From: Hymenopellis radicata
Lineage: Eukaryota; Basidiomycota; Agaricomycetes; Agaricales; Physalacriaceae
Assembly (NCBI GenBank): GCA_015501595.1
Contig: JADNRX010000006.1
Location: 407,189 to 471,188, forward strand
Reading direction: 5' to 3'
Length of the DNA stretch: 64,000 nucleotides
Positions 1 through 13,206 of the stretch are shown piece after piece (position 1 is the first letter of the stretch; each line of letters opens with the position of its first letter). A model generated the notes under the pieces. It searched no databases, had not been told where the DNA came from, and saw only the letters and a list, made by a program, of their open reading frames with translations. The position numbers were made by a program, and so were the translations under genes.

Positions 1-2256
1 CAAGTATGGCTCCGTGTCCATACCACGCCGTCCCCGGTCTCTCGTGTCTCTGCCTCGCCGTAGTATGGTCTCTGCTGTGTTCTATTGCTCGTTGCTCCCT
101 GCCGTCTCTGCTGTCTGCCTGTCTCCAAGTTGCTTGCCTGCTCCAGGTACAACCCCCATCAGCTCTTCCCTCGCTTAAGCCACCTTGCGGTCTTGCCTTG
201 TACAGTATCTCGTGCTTCCCAAGGGTGTGGCAAGGGTCAGACATATCAATGGAATTGTTCGCGCTGATTGATTGGTCCTTCTTGTTCTAATCAGGATCTC
301 GGTACGTTTTCAGATATCACCCTCCTGGGCTTCAACTTGCCTATTCCAACAACGGTATTTGCGGCGTTGCCCCGTATCTCTCCGAGTGTATCCACTCGTC
401 GTCGTAGACATCTAATTTATCCTTACAGCTCGGCAAATCGCAACATTAAGAGATTCACCGCAAATTCTAATCAAAGCCTGATATCGGTTGCAGGTTTCGC
501 CCCCCTAGCTATCCTCCGAGCTTTGATAGCAGCTTCGATCTACGGGTCTCATTGATAAACCCTATATTTGCTGTATTATTGTCAAACTGACGTGTTCCAG
601 CGCTTAGCGCTCACCATTCAGAAGGGCATCTACAATGGAGGCTGTTCTTCAAAGGGGACCTTCTGTAACATCTGACTGCCCTAACCGTTTTCCGCGCCGG
701 GTAAACCTATCTGAGGCTCCTGCCGCCGTGAACTATGTACGCAGGTATTAGTCCCGAGGTATCTTTGAACCGGAGTGGCACGCTACGATGACACTCCTTA
801 CACGATCTGGAGTAGCGTATTGATCGCCTCTACTCCCGCAACAGAATTTCGTCATGTTGCTGGTCACCTTGCGCGGGTACCCCAGACTGCCAAGCGGCGG
901 GTGTGGGACCTAGTCTCCTCTCTGACACCCCTGTTGTGTCGCCTTCCAATCCAACAAGCACTCCATTCATCAAAATTTCCCTCCCCCATCATTCCTTCGT
1001 CGGTCTCAGCACTATGGTACAGCTTCTGCATGTACACGCATCTGTGACATTATTGAATCTTGATCAACAACCATATTCGCCGTCACCGACACGCTTACCT
1101 CTTCACCTTCAATTCATTATACAGTAACCGCATCTGCGGTTCTTCGTGTCCATTACTATATGAGGCGAGGATGGGGCGAGGATATCGCTTGCAGTACTCG
1201 ACTCCTTGCATGTCCTCCTTCCGTGTCGTACGGCCTCCTCCGACGTGGCATCTACATGTCTCTTTTAGGTCGTTCCCGTAACGAACTCCTGCCGACTTCC
1301 CTCGCTTTCTGATCAACACCGGTACCCTGTACACGCTCCCCTCTTCCTTTTGTGACAATGTGCGACCGTGTGTCCAGCGCGTGGCATACATTCAACAAAA
1401 GCGCTTAAATGTTATCGATAGATGGCACGCTTACATGAGGCAACAAACCCGATGTAATGGCGCTCTTTGTAAACGTTTATAGTATGCTCAAAGGCAAGAA
1501 CATGCCTGTCTTGTACACGCTGGTGCCTGCCTTGTTTGCAACCAACTCAGACAGACAAAGGATACCACGATATGTCGAGACTTTCTCCCCATATATACCA
1601 TCTTATGTTTAACGTGGGATCTTCACATTCCATCTACGCGAACCATCGTCTCAGGTCATGTAGTAACAGACTGTGCCGCGACTGAGTCTCAGAAGTCGCA
1701 CTGAGTCAAGGGGTCTATGTTGTTGCGTTTTGGCCCTTCCCAACCTTTGGCATATGACTCGAGTCTGGACGTGTAGTACTCCATCTAGCCTTGTCGATGT
1801 CGTGCTTATCGCAACAGCAGACAATCGAACATACATACTGAGTCTCAACGAGGTTCTCGAACCTTCGTCTTTAACATACCAAAATTGGCTTAATAGACGG
1901 CCACTTCGTAGGAATAAGTAACCGCAAAGAGGACCGTCAGGAACAGGCCACCAAACCTGAGCCGCTGGCCCTTTTAGCAGTTTAAGTTCCGTGGATACTC
2001 TCGGGACTGAGGATGTATTATCGCCATCCCATGGTCGCATGATTTGGCCCCGCCACAATCAAGCCACAAAGTCCACACAGAACACCGACAGGCTGGCGCA
2101 TTGAAGAGGACGAAAGTAGAGTCATTGCACAAGATGCGGCTGTTAAAAAGATACGTAGCTGCTAACAAATAATTATCTCCCGGAATACGGGCATATACTG
2201 GGTATTGTGGATGGTCCTCTTGAAACTGCTCGTGAAAACATTACCTCAACTATAAT
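1..2256. other. Intergenic or degenerate region, no supported gene
   Basis: Only short open frames occur here, none longer than 135 codons, and none shows a family motif or chains with neighbours through plausible introns. Base composition is mixed, with no obvious tandem repeat or terminal repeat. The segment could be decayed transposon sequence or the flank of a gene lying off the left edge. I see nothing in it that can be annotated with confidence. Confidence 0.5.
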
Positions 2257-4297
2257 CTATGCATCGATTAACTTTTCTTCCGGCTGGGGCTCCTCCTCCG
2301 CGGTCGTAGCCTTCTTCGTGGGTTTCCGTCCGTAGAACTCAGCAATGATCTTGGGGTTGATCCGGTTCAGCTGCTCCTTGGGGAAGATACGGAGTAGAGA
2401 CCATGCTAGATCGAGAGAGTCGAAGATGGTTCGTGATTCATATGGTCCTGTGAGCATGGTTAAGTTCGGCGTCTGACGGTAACAACAGGTACGAACCTTG
2501 TCCGACAAACTGGCGTTCGAATTTGTCCAAGAATTCGAGAGCGAGTTTATCCTCGGGAGACAAGGCCTCTTCTCCAACGACGGCTTTCATGGCAGCGGCG
2601 TCACGTCCGATGGCGTATTTGGCATACTGTACGGAAGGAACGGATTGAGACACGCAAGATCCGAGAAAAGTAGGAGACCTCTCCGTACCAGCTGGTTGGA
2701 CACATCACCGTGATCCTTTCTCGTCAACTTCTCACCAATAGCACTCTTCATGAGACGCGAAAGCGAAGGCAGTACATTGATAGGTGGGTAAATTTGCCTG
2801 TTGTGGAGTTGACGATCAACGAAGATTTGACCCTCTGTAATGTAACCAGTTAAATCGGGGATAGGATGAGTGATATCTAAAGAAGGAATTGTATCAGAAT
2901 CAAAAGCGTCCCACACCGCACGAAGGAACTCACCGTCGTTCGGCATGGTCAGGATGGGAATTTGGGTGATGGATCCATTTCGGCCCTCAACTCGACCGGC
3001 ACGCTCATAGATGGTAGACAAATCGGTATACATGTAACCGGGATATCCACGACGACCGGGTACTTCTTCACGAGCGGCGGAGACCTGGCAGGGTAAATTC
3101 TATAAGAAACCAAGCGAGACCATTGAATTGAATGTGGCCCTCACCTCTCGTAATGCATCTGCATACGAGGACATGTCGGTAAGAATGACCAGAACGTGTT
3201 TCTCCAATTGGTACGCGTAGTACTCGGCAGTTGTAAGCGCCAACCGAGGAGTAATGATTCGCTCAATTGTAGGATCGTTGGCCAGATTCAAGAATAACGT
3301 TACTCGGTCAAGACTGCCATTGGACTCGAAATCTTCTTTGAAGAACCGCGCGGTTTCCATGTTGACACCCATAGCAGCGAATACAACAGAGAAATTGTCT
3401 TCATGCCCATCGTGTACGTCCTTTGTCGGTCGTTTAACTAGACCAGACTGTCGCACGATTTGGGCAGCAATCTATATCGAACTCGGTGTCAGCGAGACAC
3501 GGTGAATTGGTAGAAGTTGGCAGACCAACCTCATTGTGGGGGAGACCAGCAGCCGAAAAGATGGGGATCTTCTGGCCACGAGCAATGGAGTTCATGGTGT
3601 CGATGGTCGAGATACCCGTCTGAATCATTTCTTCAGGATAAATGCGAGAATAGGGGTTTATGGGAGAGCCTGCAGCAAGCGAGTAAGTCCACTCAATACT
3701 CATAAACATGGCCGTGTTACATACCGTTGATATCCAGATAATCCTCAGCAAAAACCTTCGGGCCTTGGTCGATCGGGTTACCAGAACCGTTGAAAATCCG
3801 ACCCAACATGTCCTCGGCAACAGGAAGCTTCATACTGCTGCCAGTGAACTCGACGTGCGTGGCCTTGACATCGACGCCAGATGTGCCCTCGAAGACCTGC
3901 ACGATGGCCTTCTTTCCTTGCACTTCGAGGACTTGTCCTCCACGCGTTGTGCCATCCGGAAGTGTCAATTGGACAATTTCATTGTACGACGCGAACTGTA
4001 TACATCATCAGTAGGATTTCGCAGTACATTCACCGCCGATACCGCTTACCTTGACGTTGTCTAGGACGACGAGGGGTCTACAGGGGAAATGAGTATACAG
4101 GCATTGACCAAATGTTGTAGCGCCGCCCACCCGTTTATAGCAGAGACAGTGCGGTAATCTGTAAAGTATGATAAGACAAAACTTAAGACCGCCAGGAGCA
4201 GCTCACCAAGATGGGGCTGAACCCGATATTCCTTGGTCACGGCGGCTGCGTTAATGGCAGCCATCTCTCGGTCGCTCATGCGGGGATCGCCAGGCAT
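2257..4297 (-). CDS. VMA2: V-type proton ATPase subunit B
   Basis: Non-catalytic B subunit of the V1 sector of the vacuolar proton pump, which forms the A3B3 ring on vacuole and endosome membranes. Joined exons reproduce nearly the whole family: an N-terminal [17 protein letters not shown] start, the beta-barrel segment with [13 protein letters not shown], the SEDMLGR-type stretch (here [13 protein letters not shown]), [65 protein letters not shown] and the C-terminal [15 protein letters not shown]. The length, about 510 residues, is normal. At least eight exons are separated by introns of about 50-60 nt. The ATG at 4295-4297 is chosen because the protein lines up with yeast Vma2 from there. 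The gene ends in a short Lys/Glu-rich tail. It is transcribed in the same direction as the tubulin cofactor D gene, 184 bp downstream of that gene's stop. Identification is secure; exact splice sites are not. Confidence 0.96.
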
Positions 4298-4481
4298 TTT
4301 CACGGAAATCAAGCAGTGGCGGCGTCGTCCGGACAAGTAAGGAATACACTTGAGTCTTAATCCCAAGCGATAGTCGAAACAGTGGAGGAGGGACGATGGC
4401 GCTGTCAATGACGACTCTGATCACGGCGTTCCCACGGTCCTGATACACTTGGCCACCCAAGTTCAAGGCAGGAAGTATCTA

Positions 4482-7400
4482 TCATACATGGCTCTGGAAT
4501 AAATCTACCACGCTCCGCGCTTTCTCCATAACAGCATCATGGTCAGTAGACGACCACTCCGTCTCAAGCAAGACCTCTTCGACTTCATCTGTTTCCCTGT
4601 CGATATCTATACTCTGCAGTGTAAGATACAAGTACTCCGCCGTCTCCGACCGAACCTGAGGACATGTTTTAGCACGAGTCTCAGGATTAAACATCACTGT
4701 AAACTCACACTCGGGAAATGGTGGCCAAGGAAATTAATTAGATTGACGATGCACTGGTCGACGATTGGTGCAAAAGCAAGAAGGTTGACAACGCTGACAA
4801 TACATCAGATATCTTAGGTTTTTTTCGGTTCACGAAAGATACACGTACACTTTCATGGACTCGTGGATACGTTGCACGTTTTTGAGTTTGTCGACATGAC
4901 GAGATACCATTGATTGTAGAACAATAAGTCTAACAGACAGTGAGCGACGCATCAAGTGGGATGCAAGAAGACAGTCACATTTTTCGTCCTTCTTCGCTCA
5001 ATCCCAGCCCCACAAGCGCACCACCTTCCAATAGGATATTGAAAGCCTGTAGGACGGGCACGACGACCCCGTTTGAATTGAAATGGGTCTTCGCTAGCTT
5101 GATCAGGTCCTTCACAAATGACACTAGATCGTAAGTCGGGTTACTCTCGTCATAGGGTAGCGATTTGATGTGCGCCACTAAGCTTGATGATACAGGTTTA
5201 TGCTAATTTCACACGTCAATATCTGGTGTGGCGTTCCGCAGAAGATCACTTACAGTACTTTCAGTCTTGCTTCCAAGGCTGGTAATGAGGCCTTGAAGAA
5301 CGGCGTGTCGATAAAACTCAACATCGAGAAGTCGAACGGCTCGAGGAAACAGCCAGTTTCCATTACTCCAATCAACATCCACTTCGTCGCTTTTGGATAT
5401 TCAACAAGTAAACTCAAACACAAGGAAAATTGACGCACGTAATGAATAATTCCCGTAATAAAGAGACACTGGGTAAAGTCCACCGCTCAGACTTATCCGT
5501 TTTAGGTAGGGATAGGCGTAAAAGCCTCATTATGCACTCTCCGGCTTCGTGGCGCACATTATCCAGGCGCTCTAGACCCTGCTTGAGGATCCCAGTCACA
5601 GCCGTGTGATACATCTCTGGTGGAAGGTATGCGCTGTACTCGTCGATACTCTCCGATCTCGACACCAGAATTTCGGTGATTGTGGTCAAACCGCCTATAC
5701 AGGTAATCCGAATCCAGGAGCCTACGTCTCCACGTTCATCAACAGTATAATCATCCAGACCCGTAACAAGGGCATCCAGAAGCGAGTTGAAAACCCCGGG
5801 TGTCATGTCTTTCACACAACAGTCAAGGATCAGGACGATCAAACACTGCATAGAACTCACGCTGCTTCAGATGAGGCGCCACGTTTTCAACGATCTTTGG
5901 AATAGCCTTGTAGCAATTATGTCTAGCCTCCAAGTTGGCGTTGATGCCACCGGTAGTCTATGAAACGATGATGAACAGTGCGCCAAAGAATGCAGGGAGA
6001 TGGTTATACCGAGGGCTTAACACATTTCAAAAGACACTCGATGCTCTCGGGGAGACACGCGGGGAACGTATCATAATCAATAGACCCCAAAACGCGCCCT
6101 AGACTTTGTTGACTGGCGAGAGACCCTGATGTCAGTTCGCGTATCAATGTGCACTCTGAAAATGATAAGGGAAGGGAACGTGGGGTCAATTGAAAGCACA
6201 TATCTTCTCACAACCGAGGAACAATCGACCAACTTGCTGATCGCACCTATGCCATTCGCAGCGGCCTCCTGCACTGGAATACTGCGGTGCTTCAAACCGT
6301 GATCTAGGACTTGCCTCCACTTTGGAACCGACGATCTGTCATGTAGGTCGATCTCTGAGAGTGTGACTGTTTGCGCAATGAACTCGCAGGCCGCCGCAGT
6401 GATGATCTCATTTCGTGGCCCGACCAGGACGGGGTATGGTATTGCTGAAAGACACTTGAAGATCTGCATGTGTAGGACGTGTGGTCATTATCGAGATTAA
6501 ATCGTAAGCGCCCACAAACACGAACATTCCGCATGTCCTTTTCTCGAATTTCAGGGGAACGGGCAGTCCCGGTAAACGCGATTGATAATTCCGTCAAGGC
6601 GAGTAGTCCACCATGTATATCTGTGTTGTCGGTCGATTCGAGTAATCTGTTCTGAATTTCTTGTTGGATCGAGACGCTAAACGTGGGAAAAGTTCTCGAC
6701 GTACGGCTTTTGAAAACACCTGTGGTGGTAAAGTTTCCATGTCCTCTAGACAGATGAGGCGCATAGATTGTGCCGCCAAACTTCGCATCGCAGGGTCCCA
6801 GTGCCTTAGAGGAACATCCATTAGATGATCGAGCAAGGACGGCCGGTACTCTGGATGTCTGCCCCGCGTCGTAAGATTAGGCGGTGAATTGCAGAAGGAA
6901 TGACATACTCGGCCACCTGGGGAGCAGCAACCAAAAACGCATTCCTCCGTATACTCACTGAATAGAAGTCCGTCTTCCGCAGAACATCTATTCCATGAGG
7001 GAATAAGCTCTGATGAAAGACTCGACATGAGTGGGGATGTGAAAGGCCTCTTGAGATCACCGACCGTGCGCCCAACATTCTCCTGGAATGCAGCGCTAGC
7101 CGCTCTGCGGATATGAATTTCTCGATCGAATAGCGCGACTGTAGCGAGTTGGCGGGCCAGCCTATCGGCGTACGGTGCTAGCTCAGAAGGATCCTTACTC
7201 CTCGCAAGCGACCAGATCACGTATGCAGACGCATCTCGCACGTTGGAGCCAACGGAATGGGCACCCTTCCTCAGATCGAAATACAGACCCTGGAATCGCC
7301 ATGTCAGAGCATGAAACCACCCCAGAAATAAGAGAGCCAACTTGCCTTGGACAGCCACTCAACCAATTCCGAAAGTAGTTCTGGCCTTACTAGACCCCGG

Positions 7401-8815
7401 CGAGCCATCTCCGCACATGCTAGACAAGCGCCATGCCATGTACTCTCAGCAACAGCGGGCATATCATAGATGGTTGCTGCAGCAATGGAATGAACAGAGA
7501 AAAGACCCATGACTGTAGACAACACTTGGTCGGCGAAGTCGGCAGGTAATGCACTTGCGATGCGGGCCACGCCTTTGGCGGCTGACCATCGGACTATCGT
7601 ATCCTGAATGATATGAGCTGTAGTACACACAAAGCGGAGCATTTTTTACCTTGTCCTGTAAAGACTCAAAGAGCTGCTCGAGAATCTGTTCGATGGATTC
7701 TGGTATATCTACTCCATGATCGAGCTGGGCCTTTGTTGGAATCATCCGCAAGCCTGCCCTGGATATGAGCTTGGTTTTGAACTTGCGGACTACCGTGTTG
7801 GAGGCCAGAGTGGAATCCAACATGGAAATTACGGAAAAGACCTCTGATAACAGAACTTGAACCTGCGCAGCCGGTCCTGACTTGAGAATTTCACAGTGGA
7901 CTTGTAAAGCACCAATAACCTAACCGGCGTCAGCTAAAAAACGCGTCCAAAGCAGAGGAAACCAACCGAGAACATCTCTTTTGTGTTAATGGTCCATGTC
8001 ATAAACGCGCGTAGCTGATCTAAAGTATCCTTTCTGCATGAATCAGCGCCAACGCTAGACCATACGCTCTCGGTGACATACCTCATATAAAGACGCGACA
8101 ATAAAAGAGCCCCTCCATGACGCTCTAGACCCGCACTAGTTAGATAGTTCTTGCCAACTGCTTCGATCGCTTTGGCAGTACTGTTCTCGCCTTCAACCTC
8201 GTCAAATTGGGCCAGATCGAATGGTAACATGCAGATCAAGGAAAGCCAGATGAGGAAGATGTAGCGCACAGACCATTGCTCGGGATCTGAGGCAAATTCT
8301 TCGGCCCTTTGCATGAACCCTAGTACAATAGACAAGTCGCCGATTTCATGGGGAAGAAATCTGACTGGGCTAGCATCAGCGTACGGTGCTTGAGGGCTTG
8401 GGTGACTCACTTATAGTCTTATAGCCGCGACATTTGACGTATTGATACATCAGTAGGGCAGTCCGAGTTACTCTGCTAGAGGAGAACTCTATGGAGGGGT
8501 CGGAGGCCAACAAAGTGGCATATCGCTTGAGACTATCCACCACCGGCGTAACCAGTCCTTCGAGATGCGGATCTAGAAGATATGATTGCTCTTGATACGA
8601 ATCAAGCTAATTACTTGTCAAACTTGGATCTTGGAGGAGGATAATCAACGTACGATGTTGCACAACTTGGTGAACAGTACAAGCTCTTCCTTGTCCTCAT
8701 CCGCGGAAGGATTCAGTGTCAGATCAAAGGAAAGAAATTTGTTCTGATAGCTCAAGAACTCGTCCTGTCTATCAAAGGTCGCGAACAGTTTTCGTTCAAT
8801 GAGCTCGTCCGCCAT
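4482..8815 (-). CDS. TBCD: Tubulin-folding cofactor D
   Basis: Large HEAT/armadillo-repeat chaperone that captures beta-tubulin and works with cofactors C and E to assemble alpha/beta-tubulin heterodimers. About twelve exons run across 4.3 kb, in keeping with a protein of about 1,150 residues. Diagnostic stretches are the start MADELIERKLFATFDRQDEF, FLPHEIGDLSIVLGFMQR, the central VGSNVRDASAYVIWSLAR, IHIRRAASAAFQENVGRTVG, HGIDVLRKTDFYSVSIRRNA and YRPSLLDHLMDVPLRHWD, which match the TBCD core in order. The ATG at 8813-8815 is preferred; another in-frame ATG lies 51 bp upstream. The stop is at 4482-4484. It diverges from the F-box gene starting at 9052, leaving about 240 bp for two promoters. 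Introns are 45-60 nt. Confidence 0.93.
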
Positions 8816-9051
8816 GGACGCTCGGAGACTGAGTCGGCAGTCGGGTCCGGCTTCCCAGGCAGGCACATGGTGCCTTCACTTAAAGCGATCACTCGAGGTG
8901 CACTCTAACGCGTCTGTGCCACTCAATTGGTCTCGCCAGATTCTAGCTTATAGCATACTTTGACTCCAGTGAAGGATTACACTCAACACTATAGCGCTGT
9001 CGATTCATCTCGCATAACATAGTATGTTCGCATTCCGATTTCTCGAATTTA

Positions 9052-10889
9052 ATGCATGTGTTGACCTTCTCAACAGTGAGCACCATGTCTGGGAATTACT
9101 GGCAGTCCTGCATATCTGCAGATTGTCCCTGCCCGAACCACCGTATTCCGATGCATACCTCCCCCCCGCTGGACTCTATGCTCGATAATAATCCTGCATT
9201 TCACCACCTCACTCGCACCAATAATGTACCGTCGCCCGCCGAAGATAACACCATCCAAGGCATGATTCTGGACTTCGAGTCTCGCTATATGGCGGCTGGC
9301 TCCAACGCGGACAAACTGCGAGCTCTGCAGTCAGACTTCGCGGCCAAGATGCTCCAAATCAACACACAACTGCAGGTTCTCGAGGAAGAAAGGACCAGAC
9401 TATCCCAATGCATAGCAGACAGAAGGCGTCTCCTTGCTCCTTCTCGTCGCATTCCCTCCGAAATCCTCACCCACATCTTTTCTCTGACCATCGACTTTCC
9501 CGCTGAGGAGTTCAGCATGGAAGCGCCGGATAGAGAAATCTTGTGGCAATTCGATGCTAAGGAGAGCCCCTTGTGGACGATGGAACTCGTCTGCAAACGT
9601 TGGAGGAAGGAAGTACTTGAATCCCCCAAACTTTGGTCTTTCATCAACATCTTTATAACGAATGACCATTTCGCGGATGATGACGATCGCTATCTGCTGC
9701 GTCTTGCCCTGCATCTGAGCCGTGCTGGTCTTTCGCAGCTGTCTATATGCATCTGCGACCAGTCAGACCACGCTTCATCCAGTTTTAAAGATCAACTGCC
9801 GTCTTGTATTCCGATTCTCTTGATGCCGTTCGCTACGCGTATCGAGGAGCTATATTTCATGCTTCCTCTCACAATGCTTGCGGAATGTCGCGCTTGCGTC
9901 GAAGGTTTCAATCGTTGAAGACGCTTCGCGTGCTAAACACATGCTTCGACGACGTCGAAGACGGTGTGTTTCCAACTTTGGAGGTCTTCGATATGGCGCC
10001 ATGTTTGGAAACTTTGGAGACGTTTGACATCGAGACACCTCTCCAAACCTTACCCATCCAATGGGATCGTATCACTCGTTATACGTCCGGTCACTTTTTC
10101 AAACCTTCCCGCGCCCTGTTGTATGGTGGACCCTCTCCACCCCACATTGTGGAAATTCTTCGGCAAGCTACACATCTCCAGGAGCTTGTTGTCATCCTAG
10201 AAAATCCGTTTGACACCTTTTTGAATGGGGATGTTACTTGTTGCCACCTTGCGTCCTTGACTATGTTGTCCCATCCAGACACAACAGACAGCAATGCTCG
10301 GCCAATTTCTGAAGTTTTAAATCGAACTACGTTTCCCAACCTTTGTAGGCTGCGTCTCAAGAAGAGTGGATCGCAAGAAGTTGTCGATGGCGCTAGGTCA
10401 CTTGATGGGCCACTCGATGGGCCAGAAACGTTTCATGCAGTCGCTGACTGCGTCAGTCGCTCTCGATGTCCTCTATCTACTTTCATCTACGACAATGGAG
10501 AGATTTTGCACGAGGACCTCAGCAACATCCTTCACCTGACCCCTACCCTCGCTGACCTTCGCCTCACCAACATCGGAGCGTCGCAGATCACCAACGAGCT
10601 TCTGAACGAGCTCTTCGTCCGCGAAAATGGCGAGACGCTCGTCCCTCTCCTCCGCACTTTTTACATTAGCGGCCTCCTCCAGTTTGACGGGGATGTCTTC
10701 GCGGGAATGGTGCAGTCGCGGTGGAGCTCGGCCCCATTACACGAAATCGGTATTTGTTGGTTCGTGGATAACAATGAAGAGGGTGACTGGGAGAAAAATG
10801 AACTTGAACAACAAGTGGTGACGAATCACCTGCAGGCTTACACATCTAAAGGACTGCTGCTCCTTGCGAGCGTTAAATATAATGTATAA
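9052..10889 (+). CDS. F-box-like/LRR protein, with a frame break near 9906
   Basis: Putative substrate-recognition subunit of an SCF ubiquitin ligase; Agaricomycetes carry many such genes. The N-terminal part has a coiled-coil-like stretch (QVLEEERTRLSQCIADRRRL) followed directly by an F-box-like motif, RRIPSEILTHIFSLTIDFP, then the usual LVCKRWRKEVLESPKLWSFI. The C-terminal part is leucine-rich with weak repeats. The first frame stops at 9916-9918 and the second frame, open from before 9804 to 10889, continues the same type of sequence (SLKTLRVLNTCFDDVEDG). No acceptable intron joins them; one more T in the TTT at 9906-9908 would make one frame of about 610 residues. The start may be the ATG at 9052 or the one at 9085. 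It is either an assembly error or a young frameshift. Confidence 0.75.
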
Positions 10890-10923
10890 CGTCGTGCCAC
10901 CGTACTTTATCCGGGGTGACATA

Positions 10924-11481
10924 TCACAACTGGCTTTGCTCCCAATTCACGGGACGATCTATCATTTCCCATTCATCCCATCGAGTATTTGGCTCTGCAT
11001 CTACTACTTCCCACTTGTCGAAACCTCTCTCGTGGTTTTCGGTAGTGACCTCTTTGTCGCACTCTGTTGGGTGTGAGGCTAATTCCAATGACGGAACGAT
11101 AGACTTACCATCAGCATGCAGAACCTTTTCAACGAGAGAGCGCTCCTCGCCATTCTCAACTTGATCATCGGGTAGGTTACTGGGCAGTCGTTCATCGTGA
11201 TCAGAGGAACAGTCTCCCTTGGCTGCAGAAGAATCAGTCAAAAGGGAAAAGAAGATGAAGGCACGCTTACAATCAAGCTCTAGAGTATGACATGAGTCTT
11301 GTGCTTCATCCTGGAACCCGCTGAAGGGACCATATTCTTCGCACCAGTATGATTCATCTGATATGCTCTCCAACTCGCCCAGGGGACTGTCGAGATGCAA
11401 AGAGCGTTTGTGATCGCGACCCAGGCGACGTGTGTATCCGCGGTATCTGTAGTATCCCTTGTTGTGATGGGCAGAAGACAT
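10924..11481 (-). CDS. Hypothetical protein
   Basis: I do not recognise this gene. It is open from 11589 down to the stop at 10924, with the likely start ATG at 11479-11481 (MSSAHHNKGYYRYRGYTRR). Two segments look like in-phase introns with good ends: about 51 nt starting GTAAGC near 11273, and 45 nt starting GTAAGT near 11110. Their removal leaves an acidic, soluble protein of about 150 residues. The C-terminus has paired WEVVDAEP and WEMIDRPV motifs, possibly a short linear repeat. No membrane segment or signal peptide is visible. It converges on the F-box gene, with the two stops only about 35 bp apart. Confidence 0.5.
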   Translation of the reverse strand: MSSAHHNKGYYRYRGYTRRLGRDHKRSLHLDSPLGELESISDESYWCEEYGPFSGFQDEAQDSCHTLELDCKRAFIFFSLLTDSSAAKGDCSSDHDERLPSNLPDDQVENGEERSLVEKVLHADGKSIVPSLELASHPTECDKEVTTENHERGFDKWEVVDAEPNTRWDEWEMIDRPVNWEQSQL

Positions 11482-11991
11482 GATTGTCTGAAGTTGGGCG
11501 ACATATGGAGCATTGCTATAAACCAGCAGGTACCGTCGCGAATTCGGTGTTGAGTCAGTGAAGTACCGACGACATCCCCTATCAGACATCGCGACTCATC
11601 ATGGAGGAACACGGACCCGCACAGCGTCTGCCGGAACCAACAGTGGTCACCAAAACCATACAGACATGGGGCAGCAACAAAGGGAGTGATTTCAAGATTC
11701 GTGCAGCTGTGAGAGAAGTCAATTGCAAGAAGAAGCGAACACACGGGGCGCACCTGAAGACACGAATAAACATGGAAGGAGCGAGAGAGATAAATTTAGA
11801 TGTTGGTAAAATTCGCGAGCAAAGAAGAAAAAATTTCATATATGTAAGTCATAAATGCCTGTTGTACATGTTCATGTAATGGTACGAGAAGAATGTTATG
11901 AAAAGAGGAATGATTGTAGAGGATACAGTAACACAAGTGAGCGGGCATTATTATATGTTGTAGAGAGGTGGGACAGGTGGGAATGCCCATC
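11482..11991. other. Intergenic spacer
   Basis: Spacer between two minus-strand genes. It holds purine-rich sequence and several short open frames but nothing with coding character. It probably contains the promoter of the gene ending at 10924 and the 3' flank of the gene ending at 11992. Confidence 0.4.
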
Positions 11992-12891
11992 CTATCTCCT
12001 CTTGCGGGGCCGATCGTCCTCTTCTATATCCATTGCAGAGCTCCTAGTACGTCGACGGCCACCAGACGCGTGACCAAGCGGGGATGAGGAGGAGGAAGCG
12101 GTTGGGTCAAGCATTGTGATCATGGCATGTCGCCGTTTTAAGCCAACTCCAGAAGGGAAGGGGGTGAGATGGGCTGGCTGATTTTCATCGGCCCCGAATG
12201 TGAAAGGATAGTCCAACGGAACTGTCGGCGGTGGCCGAGCCTTGTGCGCGCGCAGACTCCGGGTTGGAGGGGGTGATGGAGAGGTAGGCTGAGGTGATCG
12301 CCGTTGCGGGCGTGACCATGAGGTCTGGATGAAGGGTGAGAATTATGACCAAGCGTTACAGAGGGAAGCATACTTGTTCGCTGGCGCTGGTTGACGGCGC
12401 GGGTGCCGGCTGTTCTGCTGGAGGTGATGGCGCCTGAACAGAGCAGTCAGTGGCAGGTCGAGCAGTGCAAAGCTTGACAACGCACTCGTTCCTTTGGCTT
12501 AGCCGTTTGCTTTCTACGAGTAGTCTCTTCATCTTCAAGCTCCTCCTCTTCCCTGGACTTGACCGCGTCAAGGCGAGCGTCGAGCCAGTCCATAACCCGC
12601 CCAACAGTCATACCGTTTCCATCTGACGACACACCCTGCTGTATCATCTGCATGAGGTCCTGGCATGCTGCAGTATAGCCAGCGCTGTACGCCCTCTTTG
12701 ACGCTTCCTTTGAGGACCTGTATAACGTCGTGATGCTCAAGGCAGCCGCTATCACACCGCGTTCGTCAGTTCAAAGGACAGAAAAGAGAGGCGCAGTATT
12801 CACCTTTGAAGTTATTCGTGAGCTCGGCCTCTGCATTCTGGTGGGCGTTGGGCAGAGAGCTGGCGAGAGTATGCAAGTCTATCGATTCCAT
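11992..12891 (-). CDS. Uncharacterised protein, possibly HAPSTR1/TAPR1-like
   Basis: The start MESIDLHTLASSLPNAHQ at 12889-12891 is followed by a helical segment (LSITTLYRSSKEASKRAYSA, then a glycine-tyrosine turn) and VGRVMDWLDARLDAVKSREE. It then runs through proline-rich sequence (PAEQPAPAPSTSASE) to a basic, serine-rich C-terminus ending DIEEDDRPRKRR, a likely nuclear localisation signal. Three or more exons are needed. The pattern of a helix carrying LYK/RxSxEA, an Y-xxG-Y turn and a second helix with W recalls the HAPSTR1 (C16orf72) family of nuclear stress-response proteins. That is memory of a pattern, not an alignment. Length is about 240 residues. The protein is likely nuclear; its function is unknown. 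Confidence 0.6.
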
Positions 12892-13206
12892 GGACGTCGT
12901 GGTAGGAGGACAAGAGATCTGGGCAAGGTGACTTAACTTGGGTTTTGGAAATTGAAATTTATTAATAATCAACCCAAAAGAGGATTCTCCTCCGCCATCG
13001 ATATGATGGAATTTTTAGACTGACAGGCATTTCATCCCACAAAGAAATTGCAAGCCTGACATTGAACCAAGAGTAGCGATTACAGAATGTAAAATAAATC
13101 CCGATAGACAAAACATGAGTCCGGAGAGCAGAATGGAACAAGTCCGAGTAACCTGAATCTATCTATTACAGGTTAAAAAGCTTTAAAAAGACAGCGGGTA
13201 TCTAGT
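12892..13206. other. Intergenic spacer
   Basis: About 315 bp between two minus-strand genes. It is A/T-rich near 12950-13000 and 13180-13200, consistent with the 3' end of the RTA1-like gene and the promoter of the gene starting at 12891. No gene seen. Confidence 0.4.
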
